DNA from: Elymus sibiricus | Lineage: Eukaryota; Streptophyta; Magnoliopsida; Poales; Poaceae | Reading direction: 5' to 3' | Length of the DNA: 64,000 bases | NCBI GenBank assembly: GCA_039707655.1 | Contig: CM077676.1 | Span: 381,614,114 to 381,678,113 of the forward strand | In this document: in pieces, positions 44,753-53,176 of the stretch | How the letters are laid out: each line of letters begins with the position of its first letter | How positions within the stretch are numbered: position 1 is the stretch's first letter | Position numbers and translations under genes: made by a program | Notes under the pieces: generated by a model | Databases searched by the model: none | Told to the model about the DNA's origin: nothing | What the model saw: the letters and a program-made list of their open reading frames with translations, nothing else

Positions 44753-45439
44753 ACTTTGCGTATTATTAATAGATGAGAGGATTTTCTTTTCAAAAAATCT
44801 GCCGGAGCAATTAACGCACAGAAGAGAGAATATCCAAGCGATATCAGAACTTATATGCTCCCATTTTGAAAAAATGTCAAATTTATATGTTTCAAAAAAG
44901 TTGTAATTTAATTATTTTATGAAACATGTAAATATGTGAATAGTGGAAGGTGGAATCACCTAATACTAGAAGGGCAGTGCGCGCTTTGCTGCACCGCTTA
45001 TTTTCTTTGGGTTGTACATGTTTAATTTTTACGTGGTATTTTTTTTAAGTTGTGAAAAATATTTACGTGCTAGTTGGTTGGGCATGTGGGGGAAACAATG
45101 GAGTGTGTTCTTTTAATCAGAGATGCTACACCTACGGACAGGCTTTACGGAATAATGGTTACGGATGGATGTGTCAATTTATAGTTAGAGATTTGGGGAA
45201 GAGTAGCCCAACGGTGAAAATCAGGGAAGTGATTGGTGGGAGACTATTTGGTATGCCCAATTCGTAGAGAATCGTCCATGGGTGTATCATTTTTCTTTTT
45301 TATTGTGGTGTTCGGGCGGGTCCTTTTGACCGTGTGAGTCTTTTAATTAATACAAATACATGAGAAAGTTACCTACGTTGTTGGCCGCGTGTGTTATGCT
45401 GGTGCTAAACGTGTCATAGGCGGCACTTCCTTTTTGTCA
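44753..45439. other. AT-rich non-coding DNA
   Basis: I see no gene, repeat or element here that I can support. Confidence 0.4.
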
Positions 45440-46930
45440 ACAAAGGCCCACACCAAACATGCACTTATCAAGGGACCCATTCATAGAGAGATCCCACCAC
45501 GAAGCCCAGGTCAACGACCCAATCAATCGTGTATCCAATCTAAATTGAAGACCTCGGTTGAATGAGGGGGCCTTTAAAATTAGGGAGCTTAATGAAGTTA
45601 GAGATTTCATTGCCGCAACCAAGGATTGACCAAGTCAAAATCAAGGCATTAAAATTGTATACCTCAATCGAATGGGAGAGCTCCAAAATTAGGGAGCATA
45701 GTGCATTAAAAAATTGAATGAGAGAGCTCCCTGTGAAGTTGTTGACCTGGTCAAAATTGGATGAACCAATTCCAAATTGGAGACCTCAATTGATTGTGAG
45801 GCCTTAAAAATTAAAATTAGGGAGCTTAATGAAGTTAGAGATTTCATTGCCACAACCAAGGATTGACTAGGTCAAAATTAAGGCATTTTTTTTGCGAACG
45901 CGCAAAAGCTTTGCGCGTCGATGTATTAGAAGAGGAGAACTAGAAGTACAGAGAGTCCTGCGGCTTGCCGCGGTTACAACCATCCCCACTACAGCATATG
46001 GTGGGCAGCCAATAACACTGGGGACACACAACAACGCCCTACCTGCTATAAAGTCCTATCTCCAGATGCCCGACAACCCCCTCGCACCAGAGAGCTTCCA
46101 TAGCTCAACCTCATTACTGATGCATCGACAAAGCTCTCGGGCAACGACCGCTGACCGCTGGAAGACGCGACCGTTATAAGGCATTGTATACCCCAATCGA
46201 ATGGGAGAGCTCAAAAATTAGGAAGCATAGTGTATTAAAAATTTGAATGAGAGAGCTCCTTGTGAAATTGTTGGCCAGGTCAAAATTGGATGACCAATTT
46301 GAAATTGGAGACCTCAATTGATTACGAGGCCTTAATTAGGGACCCATTCATCAAGAGATCCCACCACGAAGCCCAGGTCAACGCCCCAACCAACCGTGTA
46401 TCCAATCTAAATTGAAGACCTCAGTTGTATGAGGGGGCTTTAAAATTAGGAAGCTTAATGAAGTAAGAGATTTCATTGCCACAACCAAGGATTGACCAAG
46501 TAAAAATCAAGGAGTTAAAATTGTATACCTCAATCGAATGGGAGAGCTCCAAAATTAGGGAGCGTAATGTATTAAAAAAAATCAATGAGAGAGCTCCTTG
46601 TGAAATTGTTGACCCGATCAAAATGTGGATCACCCAATTTTGCGAGGCCTTAAAAATTAAAATTAGGAAGCTCAATGAAGTTAGAGATTTCATTGCCACA
46701 ACCAAGGATTGACCAACTCAAAATCAAGGCATTAAAATTGTATACCTCAATCTAATGGGAGAGCTCCAAAATTAGGGGACATAGTGTATTCAAAAATTGA
46801 ATGAGAGAGCTCCTTGCGAAATTGTTGACCTGATCAAAATTGTATGACCCAATTTCAAATTGGAGACCTCAATTGATTGTGAGGCCTTAAAAACCAAGGA
46901 GCATAGTGTAGTATATATTTTCCCACGTAC
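45440..46930. repeat. array of imperfect AT-rich repeats
   Basis: Phrases recur in order: GACCCATTCAT..AGAGATCCCACCACGAAGCCC (about 45474 and 46343), GAAGTTAGAGATTTCATTGC (about 45593, 45834, 46457 and 46678), TTGTATACCTCAATCGAATG and GAGAGAGCTCCTTGTGAAAT (several times). After subtracting the retroposon at 45888-46177, the larger period is about 570 bp with internal units of about 220-320 bp. The sequence is non-coding. Its origin is unknown: it could be a decayed tandem array or a local multi-step duplication. Confidence 0.7.
45888..46177 (-). mobile_element. short retroposon (LINE 3' end or SINE), TSD AAGGCATT
   Basis: A T run (minus-strand poly-A) is followed by GCGAACGCGCAAAAGCTTTG, then CGCGTCGATGTATTAG, which has a stem-loop typical of Triticeae LINE tails. 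The insert of about 290 bp is flanked by AAGGCATT at 45880-45887 and 46178-46185 and interrupts a repeat unit that is intact elsewhere in the array. It contains no ORF. Confidence 0.75.
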
Positions 46931-46938
46931 AGGAATAG

Positions 46939-47245
46939 TAGGCCTCCTTTGGTTCATAGGGTAAGAAAATGATAGGAATAGGAAAGTCATAGGAAATGAG
47001 ATGACATGTATCTCAAATCCTATGAATAGGAATAAGAAAAGATATACTCTTTGTTTCACATCATACAATTTTTTCCATTGAGTCTAGGCTAATGTTTATT
47101 TTTCTATGAAACGTGGAGGATAGGAAGAATTCCTTCATAGGAATAGGATTCTATTCCTACAAACCAAAGGGCTCTAAAGGAATTTTGCCTATAGAAATCC
47201 TATCCTATGAAATTCCTACAGAATTCCTCCAAACCAAAGGAGACC
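46939..47245. mobile_element. MITE of about 305 bp, TIR GGCCTCCTTTGGTT
   Basis: The left end GGCCTCCTTTGGTTCATAGG and the right end CCTCCAAACCAAAGGAGACC are inverted, with TA adjacent on both sides. The interior is AT-rich, with many CCTATGAAATTCC-like inverted words. Superfamily not assigned. Confidence 0.65.
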
Positions 47246-47689
47246 TAAGAGCATCTACAACCGGGCACCCTAAACCTGCCTCAAACGTCCGGGCGGACGG
47301 CCCGGTCAGTGACCGGTCAAAAAAACCCGACCCAGATGGGCGCCTCAAACGGGCCTCAGACGCCCGGGCTGACCGACACCCCTCATATCCAGCCCAAATA
47401 TGAGGCGGATATGGGGAGGCCCGGCGCGCCCGGGCGCGTCCGCCACTTCGGACTGACGACCGGGTCCTACACAGAATCGCCCGGAAAACCAACAGTCCGA
47501 CGAGCGTCTCCTCCGATGGGGTGTGAACGCCACGTGGCACCGCTCCGGCTCGCCGCTCGAGGCCAAAGTCCGGCTATTTAAACAGGCTGGCGTCCCCAGC
47601 CCTAGCAACAACCTCTTCCTTCCTCTTCGCGTCCACATCCCGAGCACATCTCTCTCCGTCTCCACCTCCCTCTTTCCTCGCCGTCCCCC

Positions 47690-48888
47690 ATGGCCCGGCA
47701 GAAGAAGACCACCTACGCTATGCTAATGCGGAGCGCCGCTTCCAAATCGAGGAGGAGATCCGGGTGAGGTGCGCCGCCCGAGTCGCAGCGGGCTTGCCTC
47801 CGGACTCGCCGGAGGAGTAGGAGTGGGAGCAGCATCCGGAGTCCATGGAGGGGGCGGATCCGGAGGAGGCGGACACATCGGAGCCGGAGGAGCCGGCGCC
47901 GGTTGCGGGCTACACCATGGAGGAGGCCATAGCGGAGTTCGCCGTCGCCCAAGCGGCAGAGATGGCGGAGCAGACAGCCATCCTGGAGTCCATCCAGGAT
48001 GAGGCGTACGTGGAGTCTAAGGGCATCTCCAACGGTGACCCGCAAATTTCCTCCCGCATCCGTCCGCGGACAGGGGGGACCAGTCCGCGGACATGGATGC
48101 GGGAGCTGGCCTCCAACGCTATCCGCATATCTCTGGTTCTATTAACTTAAAAAATAGCATTCTGCCAAATCATGCATGACTCATTGCAATACTGATGCGT
48201 GATTAGTAGCTTTGTTTCACCAAACTCTCATTTTACCAAGTACTTAAAGGAAAAAGTGGTACGTCTTGGCGGAAGCTACTAACCTAATTGTTCAAGTGTT
48301 GGCGGAAGGAAGCCTTTCACCAAATACTAATGTGTTCAAGTGTTGGCGGAAGGTAGCCTTTCACCAAATACTAATGCATGAATTAGTAGCTTTCTTTCAC
48401 AAAGCATTTGAACAAAAAATGAAACAAAGTGGCTTCCGCCAAAAGGTTTCAACGCCTTCCGCCAAAACGCCAAGCTAATCTTCTGCTAAACACAACAGTC
48501 AGTGGCCTTCCGCCATCCGGATGGAGAGGAGAGGGTACGTGGTGGCTTTTGGTTCATTATGTGGATGTCCGGATTCCCGCAAAGCTCCCTCACGTTTGTC
48601 TCCAGTTTGCAGGAGAAAGTACGTCCGGACCGCGCCACGGACCGATACAGGCCCGCGTTGGGTGGCTTCCGTGGTCCGGACGGATGCGGGCGGTTTGCGG
48701 GTCCGCCTTGGAGATGCCCTAACCGGCGCTTCCACCGGCAAGAACAGGAGGAGACTGACACGCTCTTCGACGAGGTAGAAGCGAAAATGGAGGCGGAGGC
48801 AGAAGAGGAGCTGGAGATGCGTCTGCCCCATGTACCCAGAGTCCGGAATGGAGATAGTGGACATCTCCGACGACAACGAGTAGCGTAG
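47690..48888 (+). pseudogene. Glu-rich ORF of the Harbinger-like element, split by a MITE
   Basis: It starts MARQKKTTYA, shifts frame (AERRFQIEEEIR appears in the next frame), meets a TAG after GLPPDSPEE, and then reads GYTMEEAIAEFAVAQAAEMA and ILESIQDEAYVES up to the MITE. After the MITE it resumes as NRRFHRQEQEETDTLFDEVE and MRLPHVPRVRNG. The two halves meet in frame across the TAA target site, which shows where the MITE went in. The protein is acidic and helical. It is known to me only as an uncharacterised protein of Triticeae repeats, and its function is unknown. Confidence 0.6.
48021..48719. mobile_element. Harbinger MITE, 699 bp, TSD TAA
   Basis: The ends GGGCATCTCCAACGGTGACC and GGTCCGCCTTGGAGATGCCC (inverted, about 13 bp near-perfect and further similarity inward) are flanked by TAA at 48018-48020 and 48720-48722. 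The interior is non-coding and has several TTGGCGGAAG..GCCTTTCACC repeats. Confidence 0.82.
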
Positions 48889-49048
48889 TCGAGGATTAGT
48901 TGATCTACGTACTACGTATATGTTTTGTTTGCATGGTTTGTATGGTTTTAAGTTTTCATATATGAGGTGTTCGGATGCAGAAAGAGTTATTTGAGGAGTG
49001 TCGGTCAATGGGCGCATCCGTGGCAGCGCGTTTGGTAGGGCATCCGAT

Positions 49049-49359
49049 TTGTTTTAGAAATTTAGGTTGGACTTTGGTATGAATCGATTTCGCTCAGGTT
49101 ACTCTTGCTTGTGGCTTTCTTGCCGCTGTGACTGCCATTGCTTCCTGCTAGCTGCGCCTTCTATGTTTTTGGGAAATACTCATGGGGGATAGTACCGGCC
49201 AGCTGCTGTCCTTTTCCAAGTGTATTGTGTGTTAGTTTGTATGCGTGTGCTTAAACGCGATCAGAGCTGCCGTGTTTAACTAGACCAAATTATGTTCAAC
49301 GTAGATTCTTTTTATGTCTAATTTCACACTCCTAACATTTTCTCGCTAGAAATTCCCTT
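49049..49359. other. non-coding
   Basis: Nothing recognised. Confidence 0.4.
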
Positions 49360-49480
49360 CAATCACCAAACAAGGGAATGGGACTAGAAGTCTGTTTCCC
49401 ACGTCTCAACCCACATCCAACTCCCACTACTAATTCCCATTCCTCTTCCCTAACACTACCAAACACGCTCTGGGTGTTTG
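49360..49480. repeat. AAGGGAATGGGA/AATTCCCATTCC element
   Basis: Inverted AAGGGAATGGGACT and ACTAATTCCCATTCCTCTTCC motifs, related to 12160-12405 and 35625-35885. Probably a short MITE. Confidence 0.5.
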
Positions 49481-49745
49481 AGGGGTTGGATTTGGTGACC
49501 ACGCGTGTAGGGGCCAGTTCTTTTGAGCAGATTATGAAGAATCTCGGTCTAGAAAATCTTTAGCCAAAACAACTCGATTGCCTCTCTAAAATCTTCAGAG
49601 GAGAATCCTAGTGCAATCCAAAATCTTTAAAATAGTTGGATTTTTCCCAGAATCTGAGGATTTTTGATTAGTCCCTCAAAAGAAAACGTTTGGAGTTAAC
49701 AGAGTGCCCCTATTGCAACAGTTTATTATCACAAGAATGCCACCG
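49481..49745. other. MITE-like start then non-coding
   Basis: GGGGCCAGTTCTTTTGAGCAG (about 49509) resembles the end of a common grass MITE, but the opposite end is not found. The remainder is AT-rich with no coding potential. Confidence 0.35.
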
Positions 49746-50516
49746 AGCCCGCACGACTTGTACATAGAAAACGAGCGCCCCTGCCTCGATGCCTCATCTG
49801 TTCGCTCGGCTCGAACTCGAGCAGGGCCAGCGCTAGGGTTCCAGCGCCGCCGCCGGCCCCGCCACGCCGTCTCGGTCCTCGCCGCCGCCGGCCCGTTCCT
49901 CGCCGCCGCCGGGACCCACTTCCGCCGCAGCCCAGCTTCCTCCACGGCCCGTCTGCCCCTCTGCCCTCTGCCGCAGCCGGGACAACGGGAAGCCGCCGCC
50001 GCGCCCCTCTGCACTGGCTGTCCACGGCGCCTCCGTCCCGAAGCTGCAGATCATCCAGTCCTCCACTCCTCCACGGTGAGCCATCCTCTCTCTTCCAACT
50101 CTCCGTTCTTCTTTTTTTAGCTATAAATTGGATAGATGGAAAAACTTTGTTGCATAGATGGATGAATCGATGTGTCAATTGGATAGATGGATGGATGGAT
50201 TGATTGTTTAATTTGTTAGATGGATGAATGATGCCAGATTTTTCTTGTTGATATTGTCAGTGCTATATATTGGTCCTATTCCTAGATATTGGTACTGTGA
50301 ATCTTTGCTACGATATGAAGATTTTGTTACATTATTTAATTCTGCTTTTCAATGCTAACGTGAGAATGGTGAATGGTAATGGTAGATGGAGAAAGTCAAA
50401 GAACCCAAAGCAAATTGGGATAGTGCTGCTCATACAATTTTTATGAATGCGTGCGTAGAGGAGGTTCAAGCAAATAACCGCAATAGCGGCACTTTGTCGG
50501 ACATAGGACAAGCTAA
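49746..50516 (+). pseudogene. Myb/SANT-like gene, 5' part only, cut by the inverted repeat
   Basis: A GC-rich, ATG-free exon-like stretch (about 49760-50075) ends CCACG|GTGAGCC and is a likely 5'UTR exon. After an AT-rich intron, TGGTAG|ATGGAGAAAG gives a start at 50386 and the frame MEKVKEPKANWDSAAHTIFM, then NACVEEVQANNRNSGTLSDI. This is the first helix of the Myb/SANT-like DNA-binding domain found in plant L10-interacting MYB-type and Harbinger-associated proteins. The frame meets the inverted-repeat boundary at 50517 and continues as a few foreign codons to a stop at about 50558. The rest of the gene is absent. Confidence 0.65.
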
Positions 50517-52515
50517 TTGGCGACAAAATGATTCCATTTCTCAAAAGCAAACTATCTAGTGGAAATAAAATAATCCCACTTCCCAATAAGAGACTGATCT
50601 ATTATGTATCTACAAATTCAACCACATAAACAAGTTCAACTTCGTCCAGTCACCACATGAACAAGTTCAACTTCGTCCACATTAAGCTAAGTACACCAAC
50701 CCTGGAGGTAGGGGTGGACACATTTACACCGAAAACCAAAAACCGAAACCGAACCGAATTAACTGAATTATCTAATAAATTGGTTTTTGGTGTTTTGGTT
50801 CGGTTGGAAAAGCAGTCGCTATTCAGTGTTCGGTTTTGCATCGGGTTTCAGTCCAGGGAAACCGAACACACCGAACTAGCCGAACTACACTCGTGATGCC
50901 TAGTAGGTACTACTACCTACTAATGGGCCTGTTGCAAATAACGTACTCCCACGTGTGATGATTCGCCCAGTACGTAGTAGTAGTAATTACCGAACTAGCC
51001 TGACGTTCGCACAGTCACACTTCTGCAACCAGCCGCTCTCAGGAAACAAACTGCCACTAGGCATCCATGATTAGATTTGCTTAAAATATGTCAACATTGG
51101 TTCGCGTGCAAAGTATGCAACGTAGTACAAGTTGTTGGTAGTGTATTCCTCTAGCGAGTACTCATAGGATATCGATTCATGCAAGTACTACTACTACTAG
51201 TGCATCGGTCCAAAAAGTTATTAACATACGGCTTATATGTGTGCTTAATATTTTAATTCCTTTCTATTCGATATGGATTACATGTCTGGTGCACATATAA
51301 TACGGTTTTCCGGTTAACCGTACAAACCGAACCGATAAATTTTGGTCAATAAGGTTCGGTTTATATTTTCATTTTGATTACTTCGGTTCTTATTTTAAAG
51401 AAACCGAATTTTTGAAAACCCGAATAAACCAAACCAAACTAACCATATAAACCGAACGCCCACCCCTACCAGGAGGGTGTATACAAATAAACGTTGATAC
51501 CACAAAATTAATTGGAAAAAATGGCCCGGCGTGCTCCTCCAAAACATCTCTAGCTCAGCAAACAGAAGTAGCTATCATACAACGAGTTCACTATCTGGTA
51601 CTTTTTTTATACCAACACTAGTACTTTTTTTATATCAACACTAAAATTGCAACAGTTAACCATATGGATACTTATAACAAAGTGAGAGTTACGATTTCAA
51701 GTACCAAACTAGTTAAGTGTGTTACCATATCCCCCATATGGCATAAAGTGGGTCATTATATAGAGTTTACAGGAGTACCTTGGTACTGATTAATCATGCC
51801 CTAATCTGTATATCCAAATGTACATTCTAAACTGAGATAATTAGGCTGGAAACATAGAGAATGCGCCTCAAGCATGATCACCGAAAGCAAGTAAAGTGAC
51901 AACCAAAAAAAAATCTAGCGTCCGAAAGGATGTGCACAGTTTAAAATCCACCAACTCCCCCAATACAATATCCACCAACCTCTCCGACCTAAAACAGAGC
52001 AATCTAGTCTAGGGTTTGGACAGCAAACCCCACTATCGGCTCTGTTGAGCTTAGTCGCCGACCCAGTGCCCGCCCGAATTCCGCGGCGACGGCGCGCGAG
52101 GAAGGAGAGGAAGGAGCGGGCGAGGAACTCATCGTGGCTAGGGAGGACCAGTGTCGGGTGTGGTGGGCCCGCGTAGTAGATCTGCCGGGGGGCAGGCGAA
52201 GAGGGGCGGGGATGACGGGCTGGCTGCCAATCTGGCGGCGAAGGGCAGCCGGTCGCCGGAGCAGGGAGGTCTGCGGGCGGCGATGGAGTGCTGGAAGGGT
52301 TCGCCGCTTCACGCGAGGGCGAGAGGGTCGGGGCGGGGCTTGTGCTGGGAGGCGTAAGTGGGGCAGGGGCAAAGGGCAGGAGGATACATATGCGACTGGA
52401 CTCGACCAGACCACGTCGGTCTCGGTCGTATCTCCACTGCAGCTCCGAGGCGCCGAGAAAAAATGTTGGCGGTCGCCGTTGGATTGGATCTCACCGTTCG
52501 GCGATCAAAGTCTTA
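50517..52515 (-). repeat. left arm of the large inverted repeat (degenerate copy of the MED19 5' region)
   Basis: About 2.0 kb. It begins TTGGCGACAAAATGATTCC and ends CGGCGATCAAAGTCTTA, and is the reverse complement of 53177-55170 with scattered differences. It therefore holds, on the minus strand, a copy of the MED19 5'UTR exon and most of the 5'UTR intron, including a hAT element. The splice donor equivalent to 53569 (CACG|GTGAG) reads CACG|ATGAG here (52131-52132). That marks this arm as the non-functional duplicate. Confidence 0.92.
50709..51468. mobile_element. hAT-type non-autonomous element in the left arm
   Basis: The ends TAGGGGTGGACACATTTACACC and GAACGCCCACCCCTA are inverted, flanked by CCTGGAGG (50701-50708) and CCAGGAGG (51469-51476), an 8-bp target duplication with one mismatch. 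The subterminal regions are rich in GGTTCGGTTT/AAACCGAACC. No transposase. The right-arm copy (54231-54981) has lost about 14 bp at one end. Confidence 0.75.
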
Positions 52516-52599
52516 GAGAGAGGGATTCGAACCCTCGATAGTTCCTAGAACTATACCGGTTTTCAAGACCGGAGCTATCAACCACTCAGCCATCTCTCC
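52516..52599 (-). tRNA. trnS-UGA: plastid-derived tRNA-Ser(UGA), 3' end clipped
   Basis: GGAGAGATGGCTGAGTGG is followed by the anticodon stem-loop with TGA (GGTCTTGAAAACC), a long class II variable arm (TATAGTTCTAGGAACTA) and a T arm GAGGGTTCGAATCCCTC. The last acceptor-stem bases are replaced by AA from the flanking repeat, so the stem is incomplete. It is a plastid gene in nuclear DNA and unlikely to give a working tRNA. Confidence 0.9.
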
Positions 52600-52952
52600 A
52601 CAGCCTAATCCTTATTTTACTCCTACAAATAGAACATAGCCATATAAAAAATAAAAAGATTTATTAACCTCTAGAAAGATATCAGATACAAGTTCCTTTT
52701 CGACATATCTCTGTATACTGTATACACGGATACATGATCCGCTATAACCGCTTGTGAAATAAAGACTAAATAACCTCTTCTCACCCCCATATCCAAATAA
52801 AAAAGCGGTTTAAGTAATAATTTTAATTAAAGAGAAGAATCAATGGATTCATGATTAAACCCCTCCTACTTGTATTTTTTTACAATTTTGGTTAAGTGAG
52901 GGATCAAATATGCAGTCAACTTTATTTGATGGTAGCTTGGAGGATTAGAAAT

Positions 52953-52997
52953 ATGACTATTGCTTTCCATTTAGCTGTTTTTGCATTAATTGCGACT
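52953..52997 (+). pseudogene. psbZ: psbZ, first 15 codons
   Basis: ATG ACT ATT GCT ... encodes MTIAFHLAVFALIAT, the N-terminus of the photosystem II subunit PsbZ (ycf9), and stops exactly at the insert boundary. Promoter-proximal plastid spacer precedes it. It is a non-functional fragment. Confidence 0.88.
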
Positions 52998-53176
52998 AAG
53001 ACTTTGATCGCCAAACGGTGAGATCCAATCCAACGGCGACCGCCAACATTTTTCCCGGCGCCTCGGAGCTGCAGCGGAGATACGACCGAGATCGACATGG
53101 TCTGGTCGAGTCCAGTCGCATATGTATCCTCCTGCCCCTCTGCCCCTGCCCCACTTACGCCTGCCAGCACAAGTCC
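52997..53176 (+). repeat. extra 180-bp copy of the arm start
   Basis: It begins TAAGACTTTGATCGCC and repeats in direct orientation the first 180 bp of the right arm, which restarts at 53177. In details such as GTATCCTCCTGCCC it matches the left arm better than the right arm (GTATTCTCCCGCCC). Confidence 0.85.

Larger units (their letters stand above)
47247..49048 (+). mobile_element. Harbinger-like non-autonomous element with a degenerate ORF
   Basis: It starts GAGCATCTACAACCGGGCACC, the Harbinger 'gagcatctacaaccgg' end. It has a GC-rich promoter-like region (CTATTTAAACAG, 47573) and then an ORF remnant beginning MARQKKTTYAM at 47690. The right end near 49048 (TATTTGAGGAGTGTCGGTCA...GGGCATCCGA) is degenerate. 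A second Harbinger MITE (48021-48719) is nested inside. No transposase is present. Confidence 0.6.
52516..52997. other. chloroplast DNA insert (NUPT), trnS-UGA to psbZ
   Basis: This 482-bp piece reads trnS(UGA) on the minus strand, then an AT-rich spacer, then the start of psbZ on the plus strand. That is the order and divergent orientation of these genes in grass plastid genomes. Both ends are exact joins to the inverted repeat: ATCAAAGTCTTA on the left and TAAGACTTTGAT on the right. It is a fragment of plastid DNA in nuclear DNA, sitting at the palindrome centre. Confidence 0.9.

Noticed and set aside
45052..45267. 71-codon ORF with several Cys residues
   Set aside because: No signal or family recognised, and the surrounding DNA is AT-rich and non-coding.
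52516..52599. Functional nuclear tRNA-Ser gene
   Set aside because: Sequence is of plastid type, contiguous with psbZ, and its acceptor stem is cut by the join.
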